From Planctomycetota bacterium (lineage in GTDB: Bacteria; Planctomycetota; Phycisphaerae; SM23-33), in NCBI GenBank assembly GCA_030635145.1, contig DAOVZK010000009.1, positions 1 through 57,863 of the forward strand: DNA of 57,863 bases. The letters are read 5' to 3'. Below are positions 46,958-56,124 of the stretch, piece by piece (within the stretch, counting starts at the first letter, position 1; each line of letters starts with the position of its first letter). Under the pieces are notes generated by a model. The model searched no databases and was not told where the DNA came from. It was given only the letters and a program-made list of their open reading frames with translations. A program made the position numbers and the translations under genes.

Positions 46958-47449
46958 TCAGTGTAGCCCGGCGTTTATGTTGTCGGCCATGTCGTCGAGC
47001 GCGGCACCCTGCGAAACCAGCTGCGGCGACTTACCACCAAGCCCACCCGTGCGAAAATACTCCATCGGGTACCCGTACCCGTCCATCAGTATCAGCAACC
47101 CGGCGTCGTTACGCTGCAGTGCCATCTTCGGTAGCATCTTGAGCTTGGCGAGGGCGGGCTTGTTGTTTCGCATCGCCTTGAGCATGGCGGTGGTGTTATG
47201 CGGGTCGGCCGGGTCGGCTGGTGGCCAATTGCCGGTTTCGTCGTGATATACTTTTATCGCCGCCAGCACGGTGTCCTGAATGTAGTGCGTTTCGTTGTCT
47301 TTGCTGTTGCGAAGGGCGTTGTTGGTGACCCCCACAATCAAAGCGACGCAAACCGACAAAATCAGCATTACCACCAGCATCTCCACGAGCGTAAAGCCCG
47401 CCCGCCGGGGCTGGGAAAGCATCACTTGATTATGTTTCGTGTTAGTCAT
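46958..47449 (-). CDS. GspG-like pseudopilin
   Basis: 163 aa from ATG 47449, with GGAATTGACA upstream. Prepilin motif AGFTLVEMLVVMLILSVCVALIVGV, Glu5 present. The rest resembles short GspG proteins: YHDETGNWPP, GYGYPMEYF, GKSPQLVSQG. No DG calcium motif at the end. Gap of 32 bp to the next pseudopilin. Confidence 0.8.
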   Translation of the reverse strand: MTNTKHNQVMLSQPRRAGFTLVEMLVVMLILSVCVALIVGVTNNALRNSKDNETHYIQDTVLAAIKVYHDETGNWPPADPADPHNTTAMLKAMRNNKPALAKLKMLPKMALQRNDAGLLILMDGYGYPMEYFRTGGLGGKSPQLVSQGAALDDMADNINAGLH

Positions 47450-47498
47450 TGTCAATTCCAGTTTCACTTCGCGGCGCTAAAACGTCTTGTTTTCTTTA

Positions 47499-47645
47499 TT
47501 GAAAACATGACTTCAGTTTGTCATTGCGAGCACTTCGCTTTGCTCGGCATAAACTCCGCGAAGCAATCTCGTTTTCAGGCTTTTAGATTGCCGCGTCGCT
47601 GCGCTCCTCGCAATGACATGTAATTCAAAGTTTTTCATAGTTCTT
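47499..47645 (-). repeat. 147-bp interspersed repeat, copy C
   Basis: Second copy of the 46050-46196 repeat in the same orientation. Followed by a decayed half of the palindrome (GTAGGGTCGGGCATCCCC at 47648). Confidence 0.8.
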
Positions 47646-47675
47646 CGTAGGGTCGGGCATCCCCGGCCATGTTTG

Positions 47676-48413
47676 TTAGTTCAAGTTCGTGATGTCGTCG
47701 CTATCCTTGATTTTTTCGAGTCGTTTGGCGTCTGTGTTATCGGAAGCCTCAAAGGTTGCAAAAACTTCGTCCGGCCCGGGGGATAGCAGCAGAAAGTCGG
47801 TGCGGACAGTTGCACAGGCGGCGAAGTAATTGGGGTCTGGGACTGGTGCAGTTGTGTTGTGCGCAGCTTTATATTCATCATCATTTTCGTGATACCGGTA
47901 GTAGAGAATGTCGTTATCGAAGGCATCGCGGAAGGCGGGGGTGTCGCCGCCGGATGTTTGGAGGTTTTCGGCTCCGCCGTATGGGCCGTAAACTCTACCA
48001 CGTTTGACGGTGCGGAAACCGAATCCGGTTTTCCCGTCGTCGTCCTTGAGGAAGCCGGTGCCAGAACTTGTTCGAGGTGCTGCGTCGTTGGGATCGTCGT
48101 CCGGATATCCCGTCAGAAGTAGGACGATGATCTGGCTGCCCTGAGTGAGGTCCATATCACTGTTGGCGTCGTCGCTGGGCGGGTAATCGTCGAAGTCGCT
48201 TTGGTATTGCTGGCAGCCGTCGGCGATCATGTTGATGGCCGACTCGGTCTGACGCATCTTTACCACTTTCATGCCCTTGTGTATCGACGGGCCGATAATG
48301 CCGACTAAGAGTATTATAATCGCAATTACGACAAGCACTTCGACAAGCGTAAACCCGCCGCCAGCCTTGCCGGGGTATCGCGAAAACGTTCGATTATTGG
48401 TTTGATTTTTCAT
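47676..48413 (-). CDS. GspG-like pseudopilin
   Basis: 245 aa from ATG 48413. Prepilin motif GGFTLVEVLVVIAIIILLVGIIGPSIHKGM with Glu5. The body has CQQYQSDFDDYPPSDD after the helix and LLLSPGPDEVFATFE near the end, the same GPDE loop as at 46269. The start ATG is chosen over an upstream ATG at 48455 because the latter overlaps the preceding gene by 11 nt. Confidence 0.8.
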   Translation of the reverse strand: MKNQTNNRTFSRYPGKAGGGFTLVEVLVVIAIIILLVGIIGPSIHKGMKVVKMRQTESAINMIADGCQQYQSDFDDYPPSDDANSDMDLTQGSQIIVLLLTGYPDDDPNDAAPRTSSGTGFLKDDDGKTGFGFRTVKRGRVYGPYGGAENLQTSGGDTPAFRDAFDNDILYYRYHENDDEYKAAHNTTAPVPDPNYFAACATVRTDFLLLSPGPDEVFATFEASDNTDAKRLEKIKDSDDITNLN

Positions 48414-48444
48414 AATCAGTTGTACCTGCCAGAGCATTTTCAGT

Positions 48445-49161
48445 TTATTTGTCAAAGTTCATGAGGTCGTCGTCGTTTTTACCATCGCTGTCAGCGAAGT
48501 AATTTCTGTTGATACCGGGGCTGATGAGGATAAAAGTGTCAGAGTTGTAGGCTTTAGGAGTGGTTCCACCAAAGCGGCTGTCTGTGATGGCGGTGCGAAA
48601 ACTGCCAGCATCTTCCGGGAATCCATCCGAACTTGAAAGATATGCCTCATTGTCTTCGTAAACAAAGGCATCGTCATTGGCAATGGTTCCATTGTTGCCG
48701 ACTCGTGAAGGATAGTACAAAAGCGCCCGAACATCGTCGCCTTTCCACATGTCGGTGACTGTATACGGCCGACTTGCGAGAGTATCGGTTGTCGTTTTAC
48801 CATCTTTGAATGTGAGGTAGTCGGATTCAGGCGTACCAGTAATTTCACTGGTGGAGCCATTGAGTTCTAATCCACCTAACAGGCAGATAGCCAACATTTG
48901 GCTGCCGGATACCTCACCTGATCCATCACCAATCCGATCCGCCATTTCCTGCCCCGGGAAGTAGGTGTTGTCGTTTTTGTACTGCATGGCGGCGTTGGAT
49001 ACGGAGCTGATAAAGGCTGCGACGTGGGTTTTCTTGGCCATGTCCAGAGCCTTGCTTACAGACGGCGAAATAATCGCGACAAGTAGCGCGATGATGGTAA
49101 CAACCACCAGCAGTTCAATCAGCGTAAAGCCCGGTTTCGATTTTCTTTTTAGTTCATTCAT
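48445..49161 (-). CDS. GspG-like pseudopilin
   Basis: 238 aa. Start at 49161 (AGGTGA 5-6 nt upstream). A longer frame to 49239 would read through the 67-bp palindrome and is rejected. Prepilin motif PGFTLIELLVVVTIIALLVAIISPSV with Glu5, then MQYKNDNTYFPGQE and FILISPGINRNYF near the C-terminus. First of the pseudopilin genes after gspF. Confidence 0.8.
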   Translation of the reverse strand: MNELKRKSKPGFTLIELLVVVTIIALLVAIISPSVSKALDMAKKTHVAAFISSVSNAAMQYKNDNTYFPGQEMADRIGDGSGEVSGSQMLAICLLGGLELNGSTSEITGTPESDYLTFKDGKTTTDTLASRPYTVTDMWKGDDVRALLYYPSRVGNNGTIANDDAFVYEDNEAYLSSSDGFPEDAGSFRTAITDSRFGGTTPKAYNSDTFILISPGINRNYFADSDGKNDDDLMNFDK

Positions 49162-49185
49162 GTTTTTCACCTGGTTTGTGCTGCA

Positions 49186-49252
49186 GTAGGGTCGGCCATT
49201 GCCGACCAATATGTCAACGCGTTCAAATATGGTCGGCAATGGCCGACCCTAC
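49186..49252. repeat. 67-bp palindrome (REP-like), copy 2
   Basis: Same perfect 23-bp arms as 46199-46265, with a diverged loop. Sits between gspF and the first pseudopilin gene; in mRNA it would form a very stable hairpin. Confidence 0.85.
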
Positions 49253-49282
49253 GATCTGCGACATCTTCCTAGTGCCTAATTC

Positions 49283-50533
49283 TTACTGATTCACACCGTC
49301 GATCATGCCGACCATCGGCATAAACAATGCTACGACGAAGAAACCCACGATGATACCCAGCGTGATAACCATAATCGGTTCCAGCAGTGAGACCATACTC
49401 GCCACCATCACGTCGACTTCTTCGTCGTATGTGTCGGCGACTTTGTAGAGCATCTTGTCGAGTTCGCCGGTTTCCTCACCGACGTCGATCATATTAACGA
49501 CCATCGCGTCGACGACCTTCGCCTGCCGCAGCGGCTTGGCGATGCTTTCGCCCTCGCGGATGCTTTCGCGGACTTTCAGGAGTGCACGGCGGTAAACATG
49601 GTTGCCGGAAGTCTCGGCTGTGATGTTAAGCGCATCGAGAATCGGCACACCAGCGGCCAATAGCGTCCCGAGGGTTCTGCTGAAACGCGCGATCGACGAC
49701 TTGCCGATAATGCTCCCGACAAGCGGAATCGAAAGCTTCGTCTTGTCCAGGAAAAACGACCCGCCTTCGCTCATGCCCAATAACTTAATGACTACAAAAA
49801 CACCAAACGGGAACCCGATCATGAACATCCATCCCGAGCCCATAATCCAGTCGCTCATTCCAAGCAGCATTTCTGTGGCGGCGGGGAGGTCTTGGCCCAT
49901 GTCGGAGAAAATGGTCTTAAACTTGGGGACGATGAAAATCAACAAACCCGTCACGATCAAAAATGCGAAAAAGATAACCGCACTTGGATAAATCATCGCG
50001 CCGATGATCTTACGCTTCAGGGCCTGCGACTTTTCCATGAAGTCGGCGAGGCGTTGCAGGATGATATCCAAAACACCACCAAGCTCACCGGCCCGAACCA
50101 TATTCGTAAACAGGTGGTCGAACGCCTTAGGGTGCTTCGACATGGCGTCGGAAATGCTAAGCCCGGCCTCGACGTCCTCGGCAAGCAGCCGAATCGCGAT
50201 ACGCATCATGCCGGGTTTCTGCTGATCTTCGAGAATGCGAAGACTTCGCAGAATCGGGAGACCTGCGTCCTGAAGTGTCGACAGCTGCCGCGTGAATTGC
50301 GTGAGTTTCTTGACGGGCACTTTACCGACGGTTCGAGCTCCGGGCCGACGGGCTGCGGCGGGGCCTGATCTTGCCTTACCGCCCTTACCGGCAGCAGACT
50401 TTTCCTTGATCTTCGTGGGAAAATGCCCCATCCCGCGAATCTTCGTGATTGCCTCTTCGCTGGATGCTGCCTCGACAGAACCCTTCGTAGACTGCCCCAC
50501 GCTGTTCATTGCTTCATACTGAAACGTTGCCAT
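49283..50533 (-). CDS. gspF: Inner-membrane platform protein GspF/PilC
   Basis: 416 aa from ATG 50533 (GCAGGAG 6 nt upstream). The polytopic platform couples the ATPase to (pseudo)pilus assembly. Two copies of the T2SSF domain are visible (FTRQLSTLQDAGLPILRSL and FSRTLGTLLAAGVPILDAL), with hydrophobic segments near residues 210-235, 260-285 and 385-410. The N-terminal MATFQYEAMNSVGQSTKGSVEA is typical. It is the only GspF in the window although three ATPases are present. Confidence 0.95.
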   Translation of the reverse strand: MATFQYEAMNSVGQSTKGSVEAASSEEAITKIRGMGHFPTKIKEKSAAGKGGKARSGPAAARRPGARTVGKVPVKKLTQFTRQLSTLQDAGLPILRSLRILEDQQKPGMMRIAIRLLAEDVEAGLSISDAMSKHPKAFDHLFTNMVRAGELGGVLDIILQRLADFMEKSQALKRKIIGAMIYPSAVIFFAFLIVTGLLIFIVPKFKTIFSDMGQDLPAATEMLLGMSDWIMGSGWMFMIGFPFGVFVVIKLLGMSEGGSFFLDKTKLSIPLVGSIIGKSSIARFSRTLGTLLAAGVPILDALNITAETSGNHVYRRALLKVRESIREGESIAKPLRQAKVVDAMVVNMIDVGEETGELDKMLYKVADTYDEEVDVMVASMVSLLEPIMVITLGIIVGFFVVALFMPMVGMIDGVNQ

Positions 50534-50583
50534 CGTAAACTCCTGCAATGTTTTCGGCGTCCTGCAACACCGTAATTTTGTGA

Positions 50584-50803
50584 CCGTTCACGCTTTTTAT
50601 CTCGTAAATCCAGTTAAAATCCTCTTTTTTGACAGGATTACAGGATTAACTACGAATTATTAAAAAGAAACAAGAACAAAAACTGTTAACTGCAAAACGC
50701 ATTGCAACGAATACAAACTTCTATGTAAATCAATCCTGATTAACAGGATTTTTTAAGTCCATATTCTATCCTGTGATCCTGTCTAAATTTTTGCGTAAAT
50801 GGT
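50584..50803 (-). repeat. 220-bp interspersed repeat, copy 2
   Basis: Inverted copy of 34101-34320: GGATTTACGAGATAAAAAG, AATAATTCGTAGTTAATCC and GACAGGATCACAGGATAGAA are shared. It lies between gspF and the pilB-like gene, without coding capacity. Confidence 0.75.
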
Positions 50804-50829
50804 CACCTTGTTTATTAAACGTCGAAACG

Positions 50830-52578
50830 CTATTCGTCATCTGCTATTGTCTGGGAGACGACCTCTTCAATAGTCGTGACTCCATCAAAAATCGCCAACA
50901 ATCCGCTCTCACGCAACGTTCGCATACCACGTTTTCTGGCAGCCTCGCGCAGCACGTTGGTGCTTCTTTGCTCCATGATCAATTGGCGAATTTCGTCGTC
51001 GAATGTCATGATCTCGTACAAACCCACACGGCCGCTATATCCGGTTCCGCGGCAAAAATCGCAGCCTTTACCGTGATAAAATACACGCCCGGTGACCTGA
51101 TCCTGCGTGAGGTTCAACTCCAGCAGCATTTCCTCGGTAGGGATGAACTCTTCCTTACAGTGCTGGCAGATGGTTCTGACAAGACGCTGGGCAGCAATGG
51201 CTTCCAGCGTAGCGGTGATAAGGAACGACTCCATCCCAAGGTCGAGCAAACGCGCGATAGTCGACGGTGCGTCGTTGGTGTGAAGCGTAGTAAACACCAA
51301 GTGACCCGTAAGCGACGCCTGCACCGAAATCTGTGCCGTCTCAAGGTCACGAATTTCACCAACCAGCACAATGTCGGGGTCCTGACGAAGGAAACTACGC
51401 AGGCAGCGGGCAAATGTCAAACCCACGCCCTCGTTGATCTGGCATTGGATTAACCCGTCGATGTCGTATTCGACCGGGTCTTCGCTGGTGAGAATTTTCA
51501 CGGCTACGTCGTTTAGTTCGTTCAGCGCGGCGTAGAGCGTGGTGGTTTTGCCGCTACCGGTCGGGCCAGTGACAATCACAATGCCGTAAGGTTTGCGGAT
51601 GATCTGGCGGAACTGGTTCAGGTCGTCATCGCGAAGCCCAAGTCTCTCAAGGTCCAGCGAAACGTTCGACCTGTCCAAAATACGCATAACCACGCTCTCA
51701 CCAAACATCGTCGGCAGTACGGCAACACGCAAGTCGACGGGGTTACCGTTTACGACCAGTTCGATACGACCGTCCTGTGGCAAGCGGCGTTCGGCGATGT
51801 CAAGATTCGCCATAACCTTCACACGCGACGCGATGGCGACGGCGATTGACTTCGGCGGCGGAAGCATTTCGTACAGGATACCGTCGATACGGTACCGCAT
51901 CTTGAACTCTTGCTCGAACGGTTCAAAGTGAACGTCCGACGCGCGGTTACGAATGGCCTCGAGCAGCACCATGTTCACGAGTCGCTTGACGGGGTTGGAG
52001 TCGGCCATCTCTTTGATGGTGGCCACGTCTATACTTTCACCGTGCTCCTCAATAATGAGGGCATCGTCGCCGGCAACTTCGTTGATGAGGTCAGCAATGG
52101 ATTCGGGTTCGACGTCGTAGTACTTCAGCAGGGCGCTGTCGAGATCTTCGGGATTGGTGATCTTGGCAGTGACGGTAAATCCCATCATCGTCTGCAGCGT
52201 ATCGGTCGCCCGGAAATTGTCCGCCGATCCCATCGCCACCACCAAATGGTTTCGCTCCTCATCGTATTCCAGCGGAACGACCCGCTCGGCGTTGGCCATC
52301 TGCGAGGGAATGAGGTGGATGACTTCGTCGGGAACTTCGATCGTGGCGATATCGACGTATTCGATACCGGCTTGATACGCGAGGCCCAAAGTTCGCGTCA
52401 ATTCGTCGATGTACCCCAGCTCGAGGAGTATTTCACCAATCGGCCCGCTTTTTTTCTTCTGTATATCCAACGCCTCGTGAACCTGCTCGCGGGTTAGCTT
52501 GTCCATTTTGACAAGAACCCGACCCAGCGGACGGCCTCGCAATGCGTCAATTGAAGGTGTTACTATGTCAGTTGCCAT
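50830..52578 (-). CDS. pilB: GspE/PilB family assembly ATPase
   Basis: 582 aa from ATG 52578. The N-terminal GspE-II/MshEN-type domain (LGRVLVKMDKLTREQVHEALDIQ...GEILLELGYI) is followed by the motor: ASDVHFEPFEQEFKMRYRIDG, Walker A GPTGSGKTTTLY, the Asp box DPVEYDIDG, Walker B LVGEIRDLETA, and a Cys4 zinc site (CQHC...CDFC). All catalytic parts are present. It powers pilus or pseudopilus extension. Next to gspF, which suggests it drives that platform; whether it serves a pilus or a secretion system is open. Confidence 0.93.
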   Translation of the reverse strand: MATDIVTPSIDALRGRPLGRVLVKMDKLTREQVHEALDIQKKKSGPIGEILLELGYIDELTRTLGLAYQAGIEYVDIATIEVPDEVIHLIPSQMANAERVVPLEYDEERNHLVVAMGSADNFRATDTLQTMMGFTVTAKITNPEDLDSALLKYYDVEPESIADLINEVAGDDALIIEEHGESIDVATIKEMADSNPVKRLVNMVLLEAIRNRASDVHFEPFEQEFKMRYRIDGILYEMLPPPKSIAVAIASRVKVMANLDIAERRLPQDGRIELVVNGNPVDLRVAVLPTMFGESVVMRILDRSNVSLDLERLGLRDDDLNQFRQIIRKPYGIVIVTGPTGSGKTTTLYAALNELNDVAVKILTSEDPVEYDIDGLIQCQINEGVGLTFARCLRSFLRQDPDIVLVGEIRDLETAQISVQASLTGHLVFTTLHTNDAPSTIARLLDLGMESFLITATLEAIAAQRLVRTICQHCKEEFIPTEEMLLELNLTQDQVTGRVFYHGKGCDFCRGTGYSGRVGLYEIMTFDDEIRQLIMEQRSTNVLREAARKRGMRTLRESGLLAIFDGVTTIEEVVSQTIADDE

Positions 52579-52611
52579 TTTGCTTTTTTCCAATCAATCC
52601 AATCAGCGGGG

Positions 52612-53703
52612 TTAAGTTTTCGCCTTTTCCTCGCTGATGTTTTTGTCTATCTTTTCTCGTAGCTCGCTGGGATTACTCGAACGATCGACGGCGTCTTCGG
52701 CTGAGATTTTTCCTTCGTCGACGAGGGAGTATAGGTGGTCGTCAAGCAGCTGCATGCCGAATTTCTTACCAGTCTGAATCGTCGAAGGAATACGGAAAAC
52801 CTTGTTTTCGCGGATGAGGTTCGACACGGCGCTGGTGACGTAGAGATATTCGTAGGCTGCGACCATTCCGCGGGTGTCGCAGCGGGGCATGAGTGCCTGG
52901 CAGAGCACGCCGATCAGCGAATCAGCCAACTGTATACGCACCTGCTCCTGCTGGTCGACAGGGAACTGGTCAACAATACGGGTTACAGTACCCTGGGCGC
53001 TGGAGGTGTGCAACGTGCCGAAAACAAGGTGGCCGGTTTCAGCAGCACGTAAGGCCGCCTCAATTGTCTCAAGGTCACGCAATTCACCAACGAGAATAAC
53101 ATCCGGGTCTTGACGCAACGCACGACGCAACGCCTCGCTAAAACTCGGGACGTCTACCCCGACTTCACGCTGCGAGACAATCGACTGTTTGTGCGGGTGG
53201 AAATACTCGATCGGGTCTTCCACGGTGATGATGTGCTTATCCATATTTTCATTGATGGAGTTCAGCATGGCTGCGAGCGTGGTTGTTTTACCACTACCGG
53301 TCGGGCCTGTGACCAAAAACATACCACGCGGGCGAGTCAGCAACCCTTGGATAGTTTCCGGTAGCCCGATTTCATCAAGCCCGAAAAGCTTCTGGGGAAT
53401 CAAACGCAAAGTCATCGCGATATGCCCGCGTTCCTGGTAAACCGCAGTTCTGAAACGGGCCTTGTCGGAGAATTCAAAACCAAAGTCAGTTCCACCCTGT
53501 TCCTGCAACTCCTGCTGTGCACGCTCGGGAGTAATCGCCTTCATCATCGTGATCGTGTCTTCGGGTTCGAGAATTTTCGTTTCCAAAGGCCTCAATCGTC
53601 CGTGCAAACGCAAAGTGGGGGGGCGGTTGACATGGATGTGCAAATCGCTGGCACCGCTTTTTACGCAGGTCTCCAAAAGCCGATCTATATGTACTGTAGC
53701 CAT
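52612..53703 (-). CDS. pilT: Twitching motility/retraction ATPase PilT
   Basis: 363 aa from ATG 53703 (AGAGGAG upstream). Compact form without the N-terminal GspE domain. Motifs: ASDLHIHVNRPPTLRLHGRL, Walker A GPTGSGKTTTLAAM, Asp box EDPIEYFHPH, Walker B LVGELRDLETI, and the PilT signature GTLHTSSAQGTVTRIVD. The AIRNLIRE motif appears as SNLIREN. PilT argues for a true type IV pilus with retraction rather than pure type II secretion. 18 bp gap to the pilB-like gene. Confidence 0.95.
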   Translation of the reverse strand: MATVHIDRLLETCVKSGASDLHIHVNRPPTLRLHGRLRPLETKILEPEDTITMMKAITPERAQQELQEQGGTDFGFEFSDKARFRTAVYQERGHIAMTLRLIPQKLFGLDEIGLPETIQGLLTRPRGMFLVTGPTGSGKTTTLAAMLNSINENMDKHIITVEDPIEYFHPHKQSIVSQREVGVDVPSFSEALRRALRQDPDVILVGELRDLETIEAALRAAETGHLVFGTLHTSSAQGTVTRIVDQFPVDQQEQVRIQLADSLIGVLCQALMPRCDTRGMVAAYEYLYVTSAVSNLIRENKVFRIPSTIQTGKKFGMQLLDDHLYSLVDEGKISAEDAVDRSSNPSELREKIDKNISEEKAKT

Positions 53704-53898
53704 AATCTCCTCTAAACTTTCCAAGTCGGAACAGCCCGCGAAAAGGAGTCTTCCCTTCCGAGAGCCACCTACATTATTAGGTTGAAGTCTGTAAGTACCG
53801 CAATTATCAATTTCTTAAAATAGACTCTATGTGCCTTAACATATTGAGTTTAATAGGCTTAGCTGTGAAAAAAAGAAAATCACGGAAAAGCAAAAAAT

Positions 53899-55596
53899 TT
53901 AACCGTCCATTTCCTGAGTGATGCGGGCGAGCTCTTCAGGGGTCGTAATTCCGTGCCTGATTTTCTCTTTTCCGTCATCCAGAAGGGTGCTCATTCCGCT
54001 GGCGACGGCGGCTTTTCGGACCTCCGACAGCGGGGCCAATTCAAAGGCGAGTTGGCGGATATGCGTGGTCATTTCCATCATCTCGAAAATACCCTGGCGT
54101 CCCCGATATCCTGTGCCATTACAAGCGTTGCAACCTCTGCCTATATAGAAAGTTGTGCTTTTTGACTCTTCCTTTGAAAACCCCAGCAGGGTGAGTATTT
54201 TCGGGTCTGGTTCGGGGTCTACATCTTTGCAGTCGGGGCATATGGTTCTGACGAGTCGCTGAGCCATGATTGCCTGCACACTACTAGCTACCAGGAAGGG
54301 CTTGACTCCCATGTCGATCAGACGTGTCAAAGCGGAGGGTGCATCGTTGGTATGAAGTGTACTGAAAACCAAGTGTCCAGTTAATGCGGCCTGAATCGCC
54401 ACATTTGCTACGTCTAAGTCACGAATTTCACCAACAAGTATGATATTCGGTGCCTGGCGAAGCATCGATCTGAGGATGGATGCGAACGTTAATCCGATAT
54501 CTTCGCGGACCTGGCACTGATTAATTCCGGTGAAATTGTACTCGACCGGGTCTTCGGCGGTGATGATTTTGCGGTCGGGTCGGTTGAGTTCGTTGAGGGC
54601 ACTGTAGAGGGTGGTGGTTTTACCAGAACCGGTCGGGCCTGTCACCAAGAAGATTCCATTGGGGCGGCGGATGATTCGGTCGAACAGCGCCTTTTGTTTT
54701 GGTTCAAGCCCGAGATGTTCCAGCCCGAGTTTCGCAGCTTCCGGCCTCAAAATACGCAAAACTATGCTTTCCCCGTGGTAGGCCGGGAGGGCAGATACAC
54801 GGAAGTCTATGTCTTCACCGTCGATACGCATTTTGATTCGGCCGTCGAGTGGCACGCGTTTTTCCGCAAGGTCCATGCCGGAAAGAATCTTAAATCTATT
54901 GACAACCGGGCCTTGCATACGTTTTGGGATATTGTCGCGTTCGGCACAGACACCGTCGACGCGGTATCTTACGCGAACTCGGTTTGCCATCGGTTCGATA
55001 TGGATGTCGCTGGCCCTGAGGCGGACGGCCTCGGCTATTAGCATCGAAACGAGCCTCACGATCGGGGCATCGCCTTCGTCGAGGTCTTCGTCGTCGATGG
55101 AGGAATCGTCTTCGTCGATATCTTCGAAATGTTTAACTTCTTCGTCGACGGATAGGGTCGTTCCGACGTTTTGTTCGATATAGGCACGAACTTTTGCTTT
55201 TGAGGCCAGGCAGGGGACTGGTTCTTCGTTGAGCATAAACCGGAGAACTTCCAGCGTGTCGAGGTCGAGCGGGTCGGTGATGATGACCTTGAGGCGGTTG
55301 TGCTCGTCGCGGCCCATCGGAATTACCTGATGCCGCTTGATGCGATCTTCGGGGAGAAGGCTTAGTTCGGTGGCGTTGATGAGATTGCGGTCGAGATCGA
55401 TGTATGGCATGTCGTGCTGGATGGCAAGGGCGCGTGTGACGTCTTCCTCTTCGGCCAACCCTAGCGCCATCATAGACTCGCCAATACGCGCGCCCTCAGA
55501 TTGGCAGTATTCCAGTGCCTCCTGGATTCCGGGATCCGAAATTACGCCCCAGTCTTTGAGAATTTCACCCAGCCGTTGTCGTTTTTTTACAGCCAT
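53899..55596 (-). CDS. gspE: GspE-type ATPase, second paralog
   Basis: 565 aa with an ATG at 55596. N-terminal MshEN-type domain (LGEILKDWGVISDPGIQEAL), an acidic linker (DIDEDDSSIDDEDLDEGD), then the motor: ASDIHIEPMANRVRVRYRVDG, Walker A GPTGSGKTTTLYSALN, DPVEYNFTG, Walker B LVGEIRDLDVANVA, and the zinc site CPDC...CNAC. Paralogous to the 50830 gene. First gene of the cluster; 195 bp before pilT. MshEN domains can bind c-di-GMP in some relatives, which would link it to the cyclase at 14605, but I cannot confirm the binding motif. Confidence 0.93.
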   Translation of the reverse strand: MAVKKRQRLGEILKDWGVISDPGIQEALEYCQSEGARIGESMMALGLAEEEDVTRALAIQHDMPYIDLDRNLINATELSLLPEDRIKRHQVIPMGRDEHNRLKVIITDPLDLDTLEVLRFMLNEEPVPCLASKAKVRAYIEQNVGTTLSVDEEVKHFEDIDEDDSSIDDEDLDEGDAPIVRLVSMLIAEAVRLRASDIHIEPMANRVRVRYRVDGVCAERDNIPKRMQGPVVNRFKILSGMDLAEKRVPLDGRIKMRIDGEDIDFRVSALPAYHGESIVLRILRPEAAKLGLEHLGLEPKQKALFDRIIRRPNGIFLVTGPTGSGKTTTLYSALNELNRPDRKIITAEDPVEYNFTGINQCQVREDIGLTFASILRSMLRQAPNIILVGEIRDLDVANVAIQAALTGHLVFSTLHTNDAPSALTRLIDMGVKPFLVASSVQAIMAQRLVRTICPDCKDVDPEPDPKILTLLGFSKEESKSTTFYIGRGCNACNGTGYRGRQGIFEMMEMTTHIRQLAFELAPLSEVRKAAVASGMSTLLDDGKEKIRHGITTPEELARITQEMDG

Positions 55597-55609
55597 CGCC
55601 TATCCATGC

Positions 55610-55642
55610 AAAAAGATGAGAGGTTGCTTTGAAACAGCCTCT
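55610..55642 (-). promoter_or_regulatory. Terminator-like hairpin in the gspE leader
   Basis: On the minus strand AGAGG...CCTCT (55642-55619), with inner TG/CA pairs, is followed by CATCTTTTT and then the gspE start 13 nt later. Could be an attenuator; the stem is imperfect. Confidence 0.3.
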
Positions 55643-56124
55643 AAATAAAAACAAGCCACCGTCAAGATACACCCGCGATGCATCAGCGGTAGCAGACATA
55701 ACGATATCCATATCAGGGTCGGCCCGGAACTGCGTATCGCAAGCAAGGGTTAAACCACACTGCGTCACCTGCAAGGGCCTTGGTATGAAAGTATTGGATA
55801 ATTGCTACTGTATGCTATTGCAATAGGTTAAGGCACCTCACCGAACACCGCAGGGAAACCACAAGCACAGACAGGACGTTCCCAGAAGTCCGATAACGTG
55901 ATGATAAATCTTTAACAGCGTAGCGTCAAGGGATTTACAGCCCCGCCACCGGAGAAAATTTTCCAATTACGAATTTGTAATTTTTGTCATCCTCGCGAAG
56001 GCGGGGATCCAGGGAAATTTCCAACCAAATCCTCCTTGCTGGATTACAGAATCAGTTGTATAACTATGTAGCAGGCGAGAGAAGCGGGCAGTTAATTTCA
56101 TCGTAACTTAAAGAGGATTGCATT
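55643..56124. other. Gene-free gap with an interspersed repeat
   Basis: Divergent promoter region of gspE and the AAA gene. It holds one GTCATCCTCGCG...GGGGATCCAGGG repeat at 55986-56014, related to those at 39951. A 69-aa minus-strand ORF (55565-55774) overlaps the gspE start and matches nothing I know. No c-di-GMP riboswitch core was seen. Confidence 0.4.

Noticed and set aside
49162-49239. N-terminal extension of the pseudopilin to 49239
   Set aside because: It reads through the 67-bp palindrome; the same peptide appears from the palindrome at 46252, and a better start with ribosome site exists at 49161.
53704-56124. c-di-GMP riboswitch upstream of pilT or gspE
   Set aside because: Looked for the GEMM core and its receptor loop on the minus strand; only a distant GGTGACGCAG resemblance near 55765, without the paired second helix.
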